Made by a program: the position numbers and the translations under genes
In this document: one piece after another, positions 47,147 through 55,603 of the stretch
How the letters are laid out: every line of letters begins with the position of its first letter
Numbering within the stretch: position 1 is the first letter of the stretch
Notes under the pieces: model-generated
Databases searched by the model: none
The model's input: the letters and a program-made list of their open reading frames with translations, nothing else
Told to the model about the DNA's origin: nothing
Origin: Antrihabitans spumae
Lineage (GTDB): Bacteria > Actinomycetota > Actinomycetes > Mycobacteriales > Mycobacteriaceae
Direction of reading: 5' to 3'
Assembly: GCF_043944905.1 (NCBI RefSeq)
Contig: NZ_JBIMSN010000138.1
Location: forward strand, 1-64,000
Length of the DNA: 64,000 bases

Positions 47147-47620
47147 TCAACCCGACCGAGCGGGCCGAGCACCCGGACCGATCGAGGCGACCGTGTCGTG
47201 GGCGGTCAGCGCGCGGGTGGACCCGACCGGCGTGACGACCGCCTCGACGGCCGATCCTGTCGCCCGTTCGGTCACGATCAGGGCAGGTCCATCGTCGTCG
47301 GCGCAGTACCGATCGCCCCACTGCAACAACGAGATCAGCACGGGAAACAGGTCGAGGCCCTTCTCGGTGAGTCGGTACTGCTTGCGCGCGCGCATGCCTG
47401 CGACCTGGTAGGGCTCGGTGCGCAGCACTCCGACCGCGACGAGGGTGCGTAGCCTGTCCGCGAGAATCGGCTCGGATACCCCGATGTGTCGGCGCATGTC
47501 GTCGAAGCGTCTGACGCCGTTGAAGGCTTCACGCAGAACGAGCAGCGTCCATTTCTCTCCGATGACGTCGAGTGTTCGCTGCACGGAACAGTTCGCGGTA
47601 CTCGTTTCCAACCACTCCAT
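47147..47620 (-). CDS. HxlR family transcriptional regulator
   Basis: A 157-residue winged-helix regulator. NCSVQRTLDVIGEKWTLLVLREAFNGVRRFDDMRRHIGVSEPILADRLRTL is the HxlR DNA-binding signature with its conserved early Cys. KQYRLTEKGLDLFPVL forms the wing and dimer helix. It is divergent from the PaaI-type thioesterase gene, with an inverted repeat (GCTAACT/AGTTAGC) between them. Confidence 0.92.
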   Translation of the reverse strand: MEWLETSTANCSVQRTLDVIGEKWTLLVLREAFNGVRRFDDMRRHIGVSEPILADRLRTLVAVGVLRTEPYQVAGMRARKQYRLTEKGLDLFPVLISLLQWGDRYCADDDGPALIVTERATGSAVEAVVTPVGSTRALTAHDTVASIGPGARPARSG

Positions 47621-47632
47621 AGGTCCATCCTA

Positions 47633-47657
47633 GCTAACTTCTGAAACAACAGTTAGC
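47633..47657. promoter_or_regulatory. Candidate HxlR operator
   Basis: GCTAACT (47633-47639) and AGTTAGC (47651-47657) form a perfect 7-bp inverted repeat with an 11-base centre. It lies between the hxlR-type gene and the thioesterase start. Confidence 0.6.
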
Positions 47658-47665
47658 ATCGGCGT

Positions 47666-48070
47666 ATGGAAACCATGGATCCGACCGAATTCAGTACCTT
47701 CGTCAAGGCATCGGGCCTCGACATCACCGAAGCGACAGGAACGCGTGTTGTGGGGCACATCGACCTCGACACCAACCATCACACTCCGTGGGGCGTTGTG
47801 CACGGCGGCGTGTATACAACTGCGGTGGAGACGGCTGCGAGCCTCGGAGCGAGTCTCGCCGTCGCCGAGCGCAAACACTTCGCGGTGGGCGTGCACAATG
47901 CAACCGACTTCATTCGCGCCACAAAATCCGGCCGCGTCGACGTCGTCGCCGAGCCGCTCCAGCAGGGTAGGACGCAACAGTTGTGGCTGGTCACAGTCAC
48001 CGAGACATGTACGGGCAAGGCCATCGCCCGAGGTCAGGTCCGGCTGCAGAACCTGCCACTACCCCAGTGA
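47666..48070 (+). CDS. PaaI/hotdog-fold thioesterase
   Basis: A 134-residue hotdog protein. HTPWGVVHGGVYTTAVETAASLGA is the thioesterase signature (HGG with the acidic residue one helix turn later), followed by ATDFIRATKSGRVDVVAEPLQQGRTQQLW. It should cleave an acyl- or aryl-CoA. The divergent HxlR regulator probably controls it. Substrate unknown. Confidence 0.88.
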   Translation: METMDPTEFSTFVKASGLDITEATGTRVVGHIDLDTNHHTPWGVVHGGVYTTAVETAASLGASLAVAERKHFAVGVHNATDFIRATKSGRVDVVAEPLQQGRTQQLWLVTVTETCTGKAIARGQVRLQNLPLPQ

Positions 48071-48101
48071 CCGCATGCGTACGTGTGACAGCATTGCGCA
48101 C

Positions 48102-49829
48102 ATGCACGCCGACGCCGTCATCCTCGCGGGAGGTCGCGCGAGTCGAATGGGCGGTGTCGACAAACCGGCAATCGAGATCGGCGGCCGCACGATGCTCGAT
48201 GCGGCACTCGAGGCGGTTGCGGCCTGTGATCGCATAGTTGTCGTCGGACCACACCGCGCCGACATGGCCGCGAATATTGTTCAGACGCAAGAGGTTCCAC
48301 GTGGAGGTGGCCCGGTCGCCGCGATCGGCGCTGCCCTTCGTGTGCTCGACGAAGGCGCTGACCTGATCGTCGTCGTCGCTGCCGACATACCGTTCATCGG
48401 GGCCGAGGCAATTGCGGCTGTCGCCGAGGAGTGCCGGCGAACCGGGACCGATGCGGTGTTCGCGGTCGACGAGTCGGGTCGCTCGCAGTATCTCGTCGGC
48501 GCCTGGCGTCGCGACTATCTCGACGAACGCGTGCGCTCGCTGGGATCTCTCGACAATCTCGCAATGAAGGCGCTCCTCCCTAGCCGCATGGGTACCATTG
48601 CGCTGCAGGGTATTTCGGATTGCGACACCGAGTCCGATATCGCGCGGGCACGGGCGTCTGTCACACCTGGCACCGCCCTCGAGCTGACCGTTGCGCGGGC
48701 GCTGCTTCGTAACGAGTTGTCTGCCTTGCCATCTCGGCGAAGACAGTTACGCGACGCCATCGGAGCCACCCTCGCCGAACCGGTGCGAAGCGCAGTGGCG
48801 TTGCCGCGCTTCGACATCTCGGCGATGGACGGCTACGCCGTAGCCGGGCCTGGACCGTGGCAACTGCGCGCCGAGGTCGGCTACGCGGGCGGGGAACGAC
48901 CGGCGTTGCTACAACCCGGGGAGGCGGTCCGCATCGCGACCGGCGCCCACCTGCCCGATGGATCGACTGCCGTTCTCCGCGACGAATTCGCAGACGTGAC
49001 CGGTGGCGAACTTACGCGTCGACCGCAAACCCCTGTCCGAGAAGACATTCGACGTGCCGGTGAAGACTGGCCGACGGGTCACGAACTGCTCCCCGCGGGC
49101 GCAGCGGTGACTCCGATGGTGGCATCCGCGGCAGCGAGCGGCGAGATATTCGAGGCCCTCGTTCGTGGACCGGTGCGAGCGCACGTCGTCGTCACCGGAG
49201 ACGAAATTCGCAGCGAAGGTCCACTGCGACAAGGACAGACCCGCGACTCCGTCGGTCCGGTCGTATCGCATTTCCTGGCATGGTGTGGCATCGACGCTGC
49301 CGGCGCGACACACCTTCGCGACACAGCGGACGGCTTCGACACCCTGTTCGCCTCGGCAATCGACTGCGACCTCATCGTCATCGTCGGCGCCACAGGCGGT
49401 GGTGCCGCCGATCAACTGCGGGCCGCGCTCGATCGAGCGGGGGCCAAAATACTCGTCGAGCGAGTCCGGTGTCGCCCTGGCGGATCGCAGCTGACCGCCG
49501 AATTGGTCGACGGCCGTACCGTTCTCGGCTTGCCAGGCAATCCGTTCGCCGCGATCTCGACATTGCTTGTCACCGCGCCCGCGATCGTCGATGGCTTGAC
49601 CGCACGAACAGCACGGCCACCGATCGTCGGCTCCCTCGCCAATGCATCCGCCTGCAGTGGCCCGGTCACCAGAATCGTCCCCGTCACCCGCACGCCGGAC
49701 GGCACGTGGACAGCCGATGTTGCTACCAGGACAGCACATCTGGCCGGTCTCGTCGGTCGCGACGGCCTCGCGATAGTTCCACCGGCGGCAGCAGACGGCG
49801 ATCTGATCGAGCTGATCCTTTTTCCATGA
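48102..49829 (+). CDS. MobA-MoeA fusion (molybdenum cofactor synthesis)
   Basis: About 575 residues with two enzyme domains. The N-terminal 190 residues are a MobA-like nucleotidyltransferase (VILAGGRASRMGGVDKP, then VVVAADIPFIGAEA), which would attach GMP to molybdopterin. The rest is MoeA-like: SAMDGYAVAGPG near residue 245, VVTGDEIRSEGP, and LPGNPFAAISTLL near the C-terminus, which would insert molybdate. The GGxSxG region reads GATGGGAADQL, which is atypical. ATG 48102 starts the MobA motif; ATG 48075 is also possible. A fused enzyme could channel cofactor to a nitrate reductase elsewhere. Confidence 0.88.
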   Translation: MHADAVILAGGRASRMGGVDKPAIEIGGRTMLDAALEAVAACDRIVVVGPHRADMAANIVQTQEVPRGGGPVAAIGAALRVLDEGADLIVVVAADIPFIGAEAIAAVAEECRRTGTDAVFAVDESGRSQYLVGAWRRDYLDERVRSLGSLDNLAMKALLPSRMGTIALQGISDCDTESDIARARASVTPGTALELTVARALLRNELSALPSRRRQLRDAIGATLAEPVRSAVALPRFDISAMDGYAVAGPGPWQLRAEVGYAGGERPALLQPGEAVRIATGAHLPDGSTAVLRDEFADVTGGELTRRPQTPVREDIRRAGEDWPTGHELLPAGAAVTPMVASAAASGEIFEALVRGPVRAHVVVTGDEIRSEGPLRQGQTRDSVGPVVSHFLAWCGIDAAGATHLRDTADGFDTLFASAIDCDLIVIVGATGGGAADQLRAALDRAGAKILVERVRCRPGGSQLTAELVDGRTVLGLPGNPFAAISTLLVTAPAIVDGLTARTARPPIVGSLANASACSGPVTRIVPVTRTPDGTWTADVATRTAHLAGLVGRDGLAIVPPAAADGDLIELILFP

Positions 49830-49836
49830 CAACGCA

Positions 49837-49870
49837 AAAGGCCCCTGGTGATCGACAACCAAGGGCCTTT
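49837..49870. terminator. Bidirectional terminator between moeA and DUF4870 genes
   Basis: A 13-bp stem (AAAGGCCCCTGGT at 49837-49849 with 49858-49870, one mismatch) with an A-run on one side and a T-run on the other lies between the two convergent stops. Confidence 0.9.
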
Positions 49871-49886
49871 CGCTACTGCGAGATGT

Positions 49887-50405
49887 CTACTTCACGAAAC
49901 TCACGTTGACCGGGTACTTGTACGGCTCACCCCTGTTGGCGGCGATCGATCCCATGATTCCGAAGACGATCGCTGCGATCCACGCGGCAAAGAACGTCAG
50001 GAAGCCGATGAGGATGATCATCAGGATGAAGGACACGAAGTACACGATCATCAGCAAGATCTGGAAGTTCAGTGCCTGCACCGAATGTCCACGTACGAAC
50101 GGGTCACGGTCCTTGTACATCAAGAAGATGACCAACGGCGGAATGAAGCCGAAGAAGATGCCGCCGAGGTGGGCGAAGAGCGCCCACATCTTCGCGTCGC
50201 TCGCGGACACGGGAGCCTGGTAACCGGCGGGACCCGGCTGACCGTACTGCGGAGCCTGACCGTACTGAGGAGCCTGGCCGTACTGGGGTGCCTGGCCGTA
50301 CTGAGGAGCCTGGCCGTACTGCGGCGGTGGCGCCTGGCCGTACTGCGGGGGCGCCTGGTACGGCTGGCCGCCTTGCTTGGAAAGGTCTAGCGGATCGTCG
50401 GTCAT
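49887..50405 (-). CDS. DUF4870 membrane protein with QYGQAP repeats
   Basis: A 172-residue protein. Its first 65 residues are low-complexity, with tandem QYGQAP units (about six) plus Pro/Tyr-rich flanks. The rest matches DUF4870 (Tic20-like): AKMWALFAHLGGIFFGFIPPLVIF, the GHSVQALNFQILLMIVY motif and a third helix. The repeats are encoded by near-identical DNA (about 50222-50350) and may vary in number. Function is unknown. It shares a terminator with the moeA fusion. Confidence 0.88.
   Translation of the reverse strand: MTDDPLDLSKQGGQPYQAPPQYGQAPPPQYGQAPQYGQAPQYGQAPQYGQAPQYGQPGPAGYQAPVSASDAKMWALFAHLGGIFFGFIPPLVIFLMYKDRDPFVRGHSVQALNFQILLMIVYFVSFILMIILIGFLTFFAAWIAAIVFGIMGSIAANRGEPYKYPVNVSFVK
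50230..50345 (-). repeat. Tandem repeat encoding QYGQAP units
   Basis: Eighteen-base units read QYGQAP in the DUF4870 protein. Several are identical at the DNA level (CTGAGGAGCCTGGCCGTA on +), so slippage could change the number of units. Confidence 0.8.
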
Positions 50406-50564
50406 CGCCCTGCCTCGGTTCTAGTTTCACGCACTCTTGTTGAGTGCCCGTGACGAGCATAAGAGGCAGACGCCGTTCATGGGAGTGCGAAATTCCCACC
50501 ATAGGTGTGAATTTTCGAAACCTCACCGGTAAAGACAACGGTGAGCGGGGAGTTCCGGTTCACT

Positions 50565-51290
50565 TCACGCAGCCCGTACGCGAGCGAGTCGGCTCGCACC
50601 CGCGTGATAGCGCGACACGAGCAGATCCACGATCTCAGTGTGCAAGCCCAGCGGCGCAGCCACGCCATCCGCTCCCGCGTGAGCGAGTCGCTCGTGAAAC
50701 AGTCCATGCGCCAACAGATACGACGCCACGAACACACGCTGCTCCCCCGCCGCCCGCAACTGCGTCACGACGTCTGCTACCCGTGGCTCACCGGTCGCAA
50801 CGTATCCGATAGACACGCGGCTACCGACTCGATCGGCAAGCAGCCCCGCCGCACGCCGAACGTCGTGCAGCGCACGCGCATCCGACGACCCCGCCGCTGC
50901 AAGCACAACCGCGTCACCCGGTTGCCACCCTGCTTCACGAAGCCGCAGTGCGAGAACCCGCGCCAAGGCCGGATCGGGGCCCATTGCCGAGGTCACCTCG
51001 ACACCGTCGAAACCTGCGACCTCTCGTGGAACGTCGGTATGGACGTGATATCCCGAGGCCAGAAATGCAGGTACCACAACGGCTTCGCCGTCCATCGACG
51101 CCAATACCTCCGATGGCGATGGGCCGAGAACGTCGACGAAGGCAACCCGCACCGTCGCTACGCGTTCCGAAACAGCCTCTGCGAGAGCGGCAATCATCTC
51201 GACGCCACGCGGGTTGCGAGTTCCGTGTGCGACGAGAACCATAGCGGGATCGGCTACGCCGGAATCTGTTTCGCCGTGTTCGCGGGTCAT
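50565..51290 (-). CDS. Sirohydrochlorin chelatase-like protein (CbiX/SirB)
   Basis: A 241-residue CbiX-fold protein. LVAHGTRNPRG near residue 19 has the catalytic/metal-binding His, and VVPAFLASGYHVHTDVP has the second His pair. The second half of the fold, VFVASYLLAHGLFHERL, is also present, so it is a two-lobe form. It should insert Fe2+ into sirohydrochlorin to make siroheme (cobalt is a family alternative). The start ATG overlaps the hemD stop (ATGA). It is the last gene of the nirBD-hemD unit. Confidence 0.88.
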   Translation of the reverse strand: MTREHGETDSGVADPAMVLVAHGTRNPRGVEMIAALAEAVSERVATVRVAFVDVLGPSPSEVLASMDGEAVVVPAFLASGYHVHTDVPREVAGFDGVEVTSAMGPDPALARVLALRLREAGWQPGDAVVLAAAGSSDARALHDVRRAAGLLADRVGSRVSIGYVATGEPRVADVVTQLRAAGEQRVFVASYLLAHGLFHERLAHAGADGVAAPLGLHTEIVDLLVSRYHAGASRLARVRAA

Positions 51291-52477
51291 GGTCGGTCTC
51301 CTGCGTTGTCGACACATTCGGCCGGATCGAGCGCAAGTCGGTACCCGCGCTTGACGACCGTCTGGATCGCCTTCGGTGTGCCGAGCGAGGACCGCAACCG
51401 TGCGATAGCGGTCTCGACGGCATGGGTGTCGTCGCCGCAACCAGGTAGTGCCGCAAGCAGATTCTCGCGCGACACGACCCGGCCCGGCTGCCTCGCGAGC
51501 GCGCGCATCAGGGCCATCGACGCGGGTGGCAACTGCTTCACCTCACCGTCGACGACGACACACGACCCACGGACGCTGAGGTTGTGCCCATCGGCGTGAA
51601 TTCTGTTTGCACGCCTTGGCAATTCGTCCGCAATGTGTCGTGCGAGCGCACCGAGCCGCGCACGTCCCGGCATCGACGTAGCAACGCTGAGTTCCTCGAG
51701 TGGCGCCGCCGTGATGGGTCCGACGCACGCTGCCAGTACGCGCCCTCGCAGCGCGTAGAGCAACGGCTCGATGTGGCCCGTTTCCTTGGCGCGCATCAAC
51801 ATCGACGCAACAGCCGGAGCGCTGGTGAAGCTGACGCAGTCGAGGCCACCCGAGATCGTCAGATCGATCATGCGGTCCATCGCGGTCTGATCGGCAGGTG
51901 GGGTCCACCGATAGACGGGCACCGCTATCACCTCGGCACCTGCACATCGCAAGACCTCGCAGAAGTCGGGGATGGGCTCCCATTCCGTTGTCGCACCGTG
52001 CAATTGGACTGCGATCCGCACCCCTTCGACACCCTCGGCAAGCAGATGATCGAGCACCTCGGCCGAGGACTCCGATGCGGGCGACCATTCTTCACGTAGA
52101 TCGGCAGCACGTATCGCACCCTTGGCCTTCGGGCCGCGAGCGAGCATTCGAGTCGTTCGAAGGGCTGCGGTCAACTCTTCCGCCAGACCCCAGCCGTCCG
52201 CTGCCTCCACCCAGCCGCGGAAGCCGATACCCGTTGTCGCGACACTGATGTCCGGCGGGTCCGCGACGATTTCGCGCGTCACCCGCTCGAGCTCGGTGTC
52301 GTCGGAAAGCGGAATGATCCTGATCGCGGGTGCGTGCAGCACGTTTGCACCGCGTCTGGTCAGCAACGTCGCGAACTCGTCGGCCCGGCGTGCGGCTGTC
52401 ACCCCGATGGTGAAGCCTTTCAACGGTTCCGTGCTGTCAGCCCCTGGCCGGCCTGCCTCGCTCACGGGCTCGGGCAT
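51287..52477 (-). CDS. hemD: Uroporphyrinogen-III synthase fused to a winged-helix DNA-binding domain
   Basis: About 396 residues starting at ATG 52477. Residues 1-270 are a HemD domain (FTIGVTAARRADEFATLLTRRG, then SVATTGIGFRGWVEA and VSFTSAPAVASML) that cyclizes hydroxymethylbilane. Residues 290-390 are an OmpR/Trans_reg_C winged helix (LPPASMALMRALARQPGRVVSRENLL, ending KAIQTVVKRGYRLAL), as in the mycobacterial Rv0260c type. A role as a siroheme-linked regulator of the nitrite genes is possible. It overlaps nirD by 16 bases upstream and the chelatase by four bases downstream. Confidence 0.9.
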   Translation of the reverse strand: MPEPVSEAGRPGADSTEPLKGFTIGVTAARRADEFATLLTRRGANVLHAPAIRIIPLSDDTELERVTREIVADPPDISVATTGIGFRGWVEAADGWGLAEELTAALRTTRMLARGPKAKGAIRAADLREEWSPASESSAEVLDHLLAEGVEGVRIAVQLHGATTEWEPIPDFCEVLRCAGAEVIAVPVYRWTPPADQTAMDRMIDLTISGGLDCVSFTSAPAVASMLMRAKETGHIEPLLYALRGRVLAACVGPITAAPLEELSVATSMPGRARLGALARHIADELPRRANRIHADGHNLSVRGSCVVVDGEVKQLPPASMALMRALARQPGRVVSRENLLAALPGCGDDTHAVETAIARLRSSLGTPKAIQTVVKRGYRLALDPAECVDNAGDRP

Positions 52478-52884
52478 TCTTCGCGTTCGACGATGCTGTG
52501 GACCTGCACCATGCCACCCCAGACTCGCACGTCGTAGACCGGTAGCCGAACCGCATCGTCGTCGAGGCAACGACCGTCGACGAGTGAGAAGACCTGCTTG
52601 AGCAGCGGTGATGCCACGGTCGGTTCGCCACCGCGGTCGCCGACCAAACCACGGGACATAACCGCTGCCCGACCGAACGGATCGATGTTGCCGACGGCGT
52701 AGAGGTTGCCGTCGTCGAGCAGAAACACCGCGACCTGCTCGCCACCGCGGAGCAGTACGGCAACGCCGAGCCCGGGTATCAGCTGCCGCAGCGGGCACGC
52801 CGAAGTCCATTCGAGGCGACCGTCGCTGACGGTATTTCGCCGGGTTTCACTCATGGTTGGAAGCTTTGTGTCTACCGAGGTCAT
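52462..52884 (-). CDS. nirD: Assimilatory nitrite reductase small subunit NirD
   Basis: About 140 residues of a Rieske-like fold. WTSACPLRQLIPGLGVAVLLRGGEQVAVFLLDDGNLYAV and NIDPFGRAAVMSRGLVGD, then LPVYDVRVWGGMVQVH, are typical of NirD. No complete Rieske Cys/His set is seen, as expected for this subunit. ATG 52884 is favoured because AGGAGGA lies nine bases upstream. It follows nirB closely and overlaps hemD by 16 bases. Confidence 0.92.
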   Translation of the reverse strand: MTSVDTKLPTMSETRRNTVSDGRLEWTSACPLRQLIPGLGVAVLLRGGEQVAVFLLDDGNLYAVGNIDPFGRAAVMSRGLVGDRGGEPTVASPLLKQVFSLVDGRCLDDDAVRLPVYDVRVWGGMVQVHSIVEREECPSP

Positions 52885-52965
52885 GGCTGGTACTCCTCCT
52901 GGAGTCATTTCTACGGTTGCGGTGTTACTTCGACGTTAAGGGCCGATGCCCTGGACGTAAGGCGC

Positions 52966-55482
52966 TCACACCTCTGGCAGCTTCGGCATACCCATCAACA
53001 CCGGCACCTTTCGGACACCGCTCTCGTCGAACGCGATCGTCGGATCGGCTTCTTCGGGCGCGTTCACGAAAGAGACGAAGCGCGAGAGCTTTTCGGGATC
53101 GTCGAGTACCCCTGCCCATTCGTCTCGGTAGCCTTCGACGTGTTTGCTCATCGCTGCTTCCAATTCCGCGGCGATGCCGAGACTGTCGTCACACACGACG
53201 GCTTTGAGGTGGTCGAGCCCTCCTTCGAGCGCTTCGAGCCACGGCGCTGTGCGTTGCAGCCGGTCCGCGGTCCGGATGTAGAACATCAGGTAGCGATCGA
53301 TGTAACTCACCAAAGTGGCGTCGTCCAGTCCGCCGGCAAGCAGTTGCGCGTGCTTAGGTGTCTGCCCGCCGTTGCCGCCGACGTAGAGGTTCCACCCGTT
53401 CTCGGTCGCGATGACACCGACGTCCTTGCCGCGTGCCTCGGCGCACTCGCGTGCACAGCCCGAGACGCCGAACTTCAGCTTGTGCGGCGACCGCAGACCG
53501 CGGTACCGGTTCTCCAGGTCGACAGCCATACCGACGGAGTCCTGCACGCCGTAACGGCACCAGGTCGACCCGACGCAGCTCTTGACGGTCCGCAGCGACT
53601 TGCCGTACGCCTGCCCCGACTCCATTCCGGCGTCGACGAGACGCTTCCAGATCGCGGGCAGCTGGTCGACACGGGCGCCGAAGAGATCGATGCGCTGCCC
53701 GCCGGTCACCTTCGTGTACAGACCGAAGTCGCGCGCGACCTCACCGATCACGATCAACTGCTCTGCTGTGCACTCCCCACCAGGCATCCGCGGCACCACC
53801 GAATAGGTGCCGTTCTTCTGGATGTTGGCGAGGAAGTGGTCGTTGGTGTCCTGCAGACCTGCCTGATTGCGATGCAGGATGTGGTCGGAATCGGTCGATG
53901 CGAGGATCGAGGCGACAACGGGTTTGCAGATGTCGCAGCCGGCTCCCCTGCCGTACTTCGCAATGAGCGAAGAGAACGTGCGGGTCTCGGTAGCACGGAC
54001 GATCTCGAAGAGTTCGGCTCGCGACTGTTCGAAGTGTTCGCACAGTGCCTTCGACATGACGACACCGGACGATGCGAGCAGTTGCTTGATCGTCGGAAGG
54101 CAACCGCCGCAGGTGGTTCCAGCGTTGGTGCAGCCCTTGACCGCCGCGATGTCGCAGGCGCCACTCGCGATGGCTCCGCAGATCGAGCCCTTGGTCACAC
54201 CGTTGCACGAGCAGACCTCGGCGTCGTCGGGTAGTGCTGCAGCACCGACCTTCTCACCGGTCGGTGAGATCAGCGCGGCAGGATCCCCCGGCAGCTCTCG
54301 ACCGACGAGCGGACGCAGTGTGGCATAGGCGGACGCGTCGCCGATCAGAATGCCGCCGAGCAACGTCTTCGCATCGTCGGAGACGACGAGTTTCGCGTAC
54401 GTACCTTTGGCCGCATCGTTCAGGACGACTTCGAGCGCACCTTCGGTCGCCGCGTGTGCGTCACCGAAACTGGCAACGTCGACGCCGAGCAACTTGAGCT
54501 TTGTCGACAAGTCGGCGCCAGGGAATTCGGCTGCGCCGCCGAGCAATCGGTCGGCGACGATCTCCGCGGTCGTGTAGCCGGGAGCCACGAGGCCGTAACA
54601 GGTTCCCTCGACGGCAGCACATTCGCCGATCGCGTAGATCGCCGGATCCGACGTCCGGCAGCCGAGGTCGGTGATGATGCCACCACGCGGACCGACCTCG
54701 AGGCCACCGTCGCGGGCAAGTTGGTCCTGCGGGCGAACGCCGGCCGAAAACACAAGCAGCGCAGCGTCGATCACCGAACCGTCCGACAGTTCCACCCGCA
54801 GCCCGTCTGGTCCCTCGGCGATTGCCGAGGTACCGACGCCCGTGTGGACTGTGAGACCCAGCTTGGTCACCAGCTTTTCGAGGATCGCTCCGCCACCCTC
54901 GTCGACCTGCAACGGCATCAGACGCGGTGCGAACTCGACGACGTGCGGCGTCATACCGAGAAGCTTCAACGCGTTCGCCGCTTCGAGGCCGAGCAGACCA
55001 CCGCCGACCACGACACCGACCGCACCGGGCTGTGCAGCCTCTGCAACTGCGCGGATGCCGTCGAGGTCGGCGAGCGTGCGGTAGACGAAGCATTTGGACA
55101 GGTCGTGACCGGGAATCGGCGGCACGAACGGGTACGAGCCCGTGGCAAGCACAAGTGCGTCGTAGCCGAGCACTTCACCCGAGGTCGTCGTGATCTTGCG
55201 TGCCTGTCGGTCGATCGACTGTGCGCCCTCCCCGATCCGCAGATCGACCGACTCGTCACCGGTGTATTCGTTGCCGCCCAGCGCCAGTTCCTTCGGGTCC
55301 CACGCGCCGACGTAGGAAGACAGGCCGACCCGGTCGTAGGCGGGCAACGGCTCCTCGCACAGGACCGTGACCTTCCATGCGCCTGCGTCGTCCCTGGCTC
55401 GCAGGGCCTCGACAAAGCGGTGTCCGACCATGCCGTGGCCGATGAGGGCCACCGTCTTGGCGGTCACTGTGTTCGCGGTCAT
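52966..55482 (-). CDS. nirB: NAD(P)H nitrite reductase large subunit NirB
   Basis: An 838-residue enzyme that reduces nitrite to ammonium with NAD(P)H. The N-terminal FAD domain has LIGHGMVGHRFVEAL and VLATGSYPFVPPIPG. A BFD-like 2Fe-2S domain has CSCNGVTKG and CTNAGTTCGGC. The siroheme/4Fe-4S domain has CVGSTWCRYG and VSGCARECAEARGKD. It is in order with nirD, hemD and a chelatase, which supply its partner and siroheme. ATG 55482 has AAAGGA ten bases upstream, and an 8-bp inverted repeat lies 20-48 bases upstream of the start. Confidence 0.95.
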   Translation of the reverse strand: MTANTVTAKTVALIGHGMVGHRFVEALRARDDAGAWKVTVLCEEPLPAYDRVGLSSYVGAWDPKELALGGNEYTGDESVDLRIGEGAQSIDRQARKITTTSGEVLGYDALVLATGSYPFVPPIPGHDLSKCFVYRTLADLDGIRAVAEAAQPGAVGVVVGGGLLGLEAANALKLLGMTPHVVEFAPRLMPLQVDEGGGAILEKLVTKLGLTVHTGVGTSAIAEGPDGLRVELSDGSVIDAALLVFSAGVRPQDQLARDGGLEVGPRGGIITDLGCRTSDPAIYAIGECAAVEGTCYGLVAPGYTTAEIVADRLLGGAAEFPGADLSTKLKLLGVDVASFGDAHAATEGALEVVLNDAAKGTYAKLVVSDDAKTLLGGILIGDASAYATLRPLVGRELPGDPAALISPTGEKVGAAALPDDAEVCSCNGVTKGSICGAIASGACDIAAVKGCTNAGTTCGGCLPTIKQLLASSGVVMSKALCEHFEQSRAELFEIVRATETRTFSSLIAKYGRGAGCDICKPVVASILASTDSDHILHRNQAGLQDTNDHFLANIQKNGTYSVVPRMPGGECTAEQLIVIGEVARDFGLYTKVTGGQRIDLFGARVDQLPAIWKRLVDAGMESGQAYGKSLRTVKSCVGSTWCRYGVQDSVGMAVDLENRYRGLRSPHKLKFGVSGCARECAEARGKDVGVIATENGWNLYVGGNGGQTPKHAQLLAGGLDDATLVSYIDRYLMFYIRTADRLQRTAPWLEALEGGLDHLKAVVCDDSLGIAAELEAAMSKHVEGYRDEWAGVLDDPEKLSRFVSFVNAPEEADPTIAFDESGVRKVPVLMGMPKLPEV

Positions 55483-55501
55483 CGCTTGCTCGTCCTTTCT
55501 G

Positions 55502-55530
55502 CCGACGCAGGTGGATATTCGGTGCGTCGG
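55502..55530 (-). promoter_or_regulatory. Inverted repeat upstream of nirB
   Basis: CCGACGCA (55502-55509) and TGCGTCGG (55523-55530) form a perfect 8-bp repeat with a 13-base centre, just upstream of the nirB ribosome site. It is a candidate operator or leader hairpin; no regulator can be named. Confidence 0.5.
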
Positions 55531-55551
55531 GGTGATGTGTGGTGCCGAGAA

Positions 55552-55603
55552 ACCGGTCTGGTCCCGCTTCGCGTCCAGTGCGGATGCGACGCGGGAAGCC
55601 GGT
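55552..55603 (-). terminator. Hairpin between narK and nirB
   Basis: An inner stem TCCCGCTTCGC/GCGACGCGGGA (55562-55572 with 55586-55596, 10 of 11 paired) is enclosed by ACCGG/CCGGT. It starts at the narK stop codon. It is probably a terminator or a partial terminator within the nitrate block. Confidence 0.55.
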
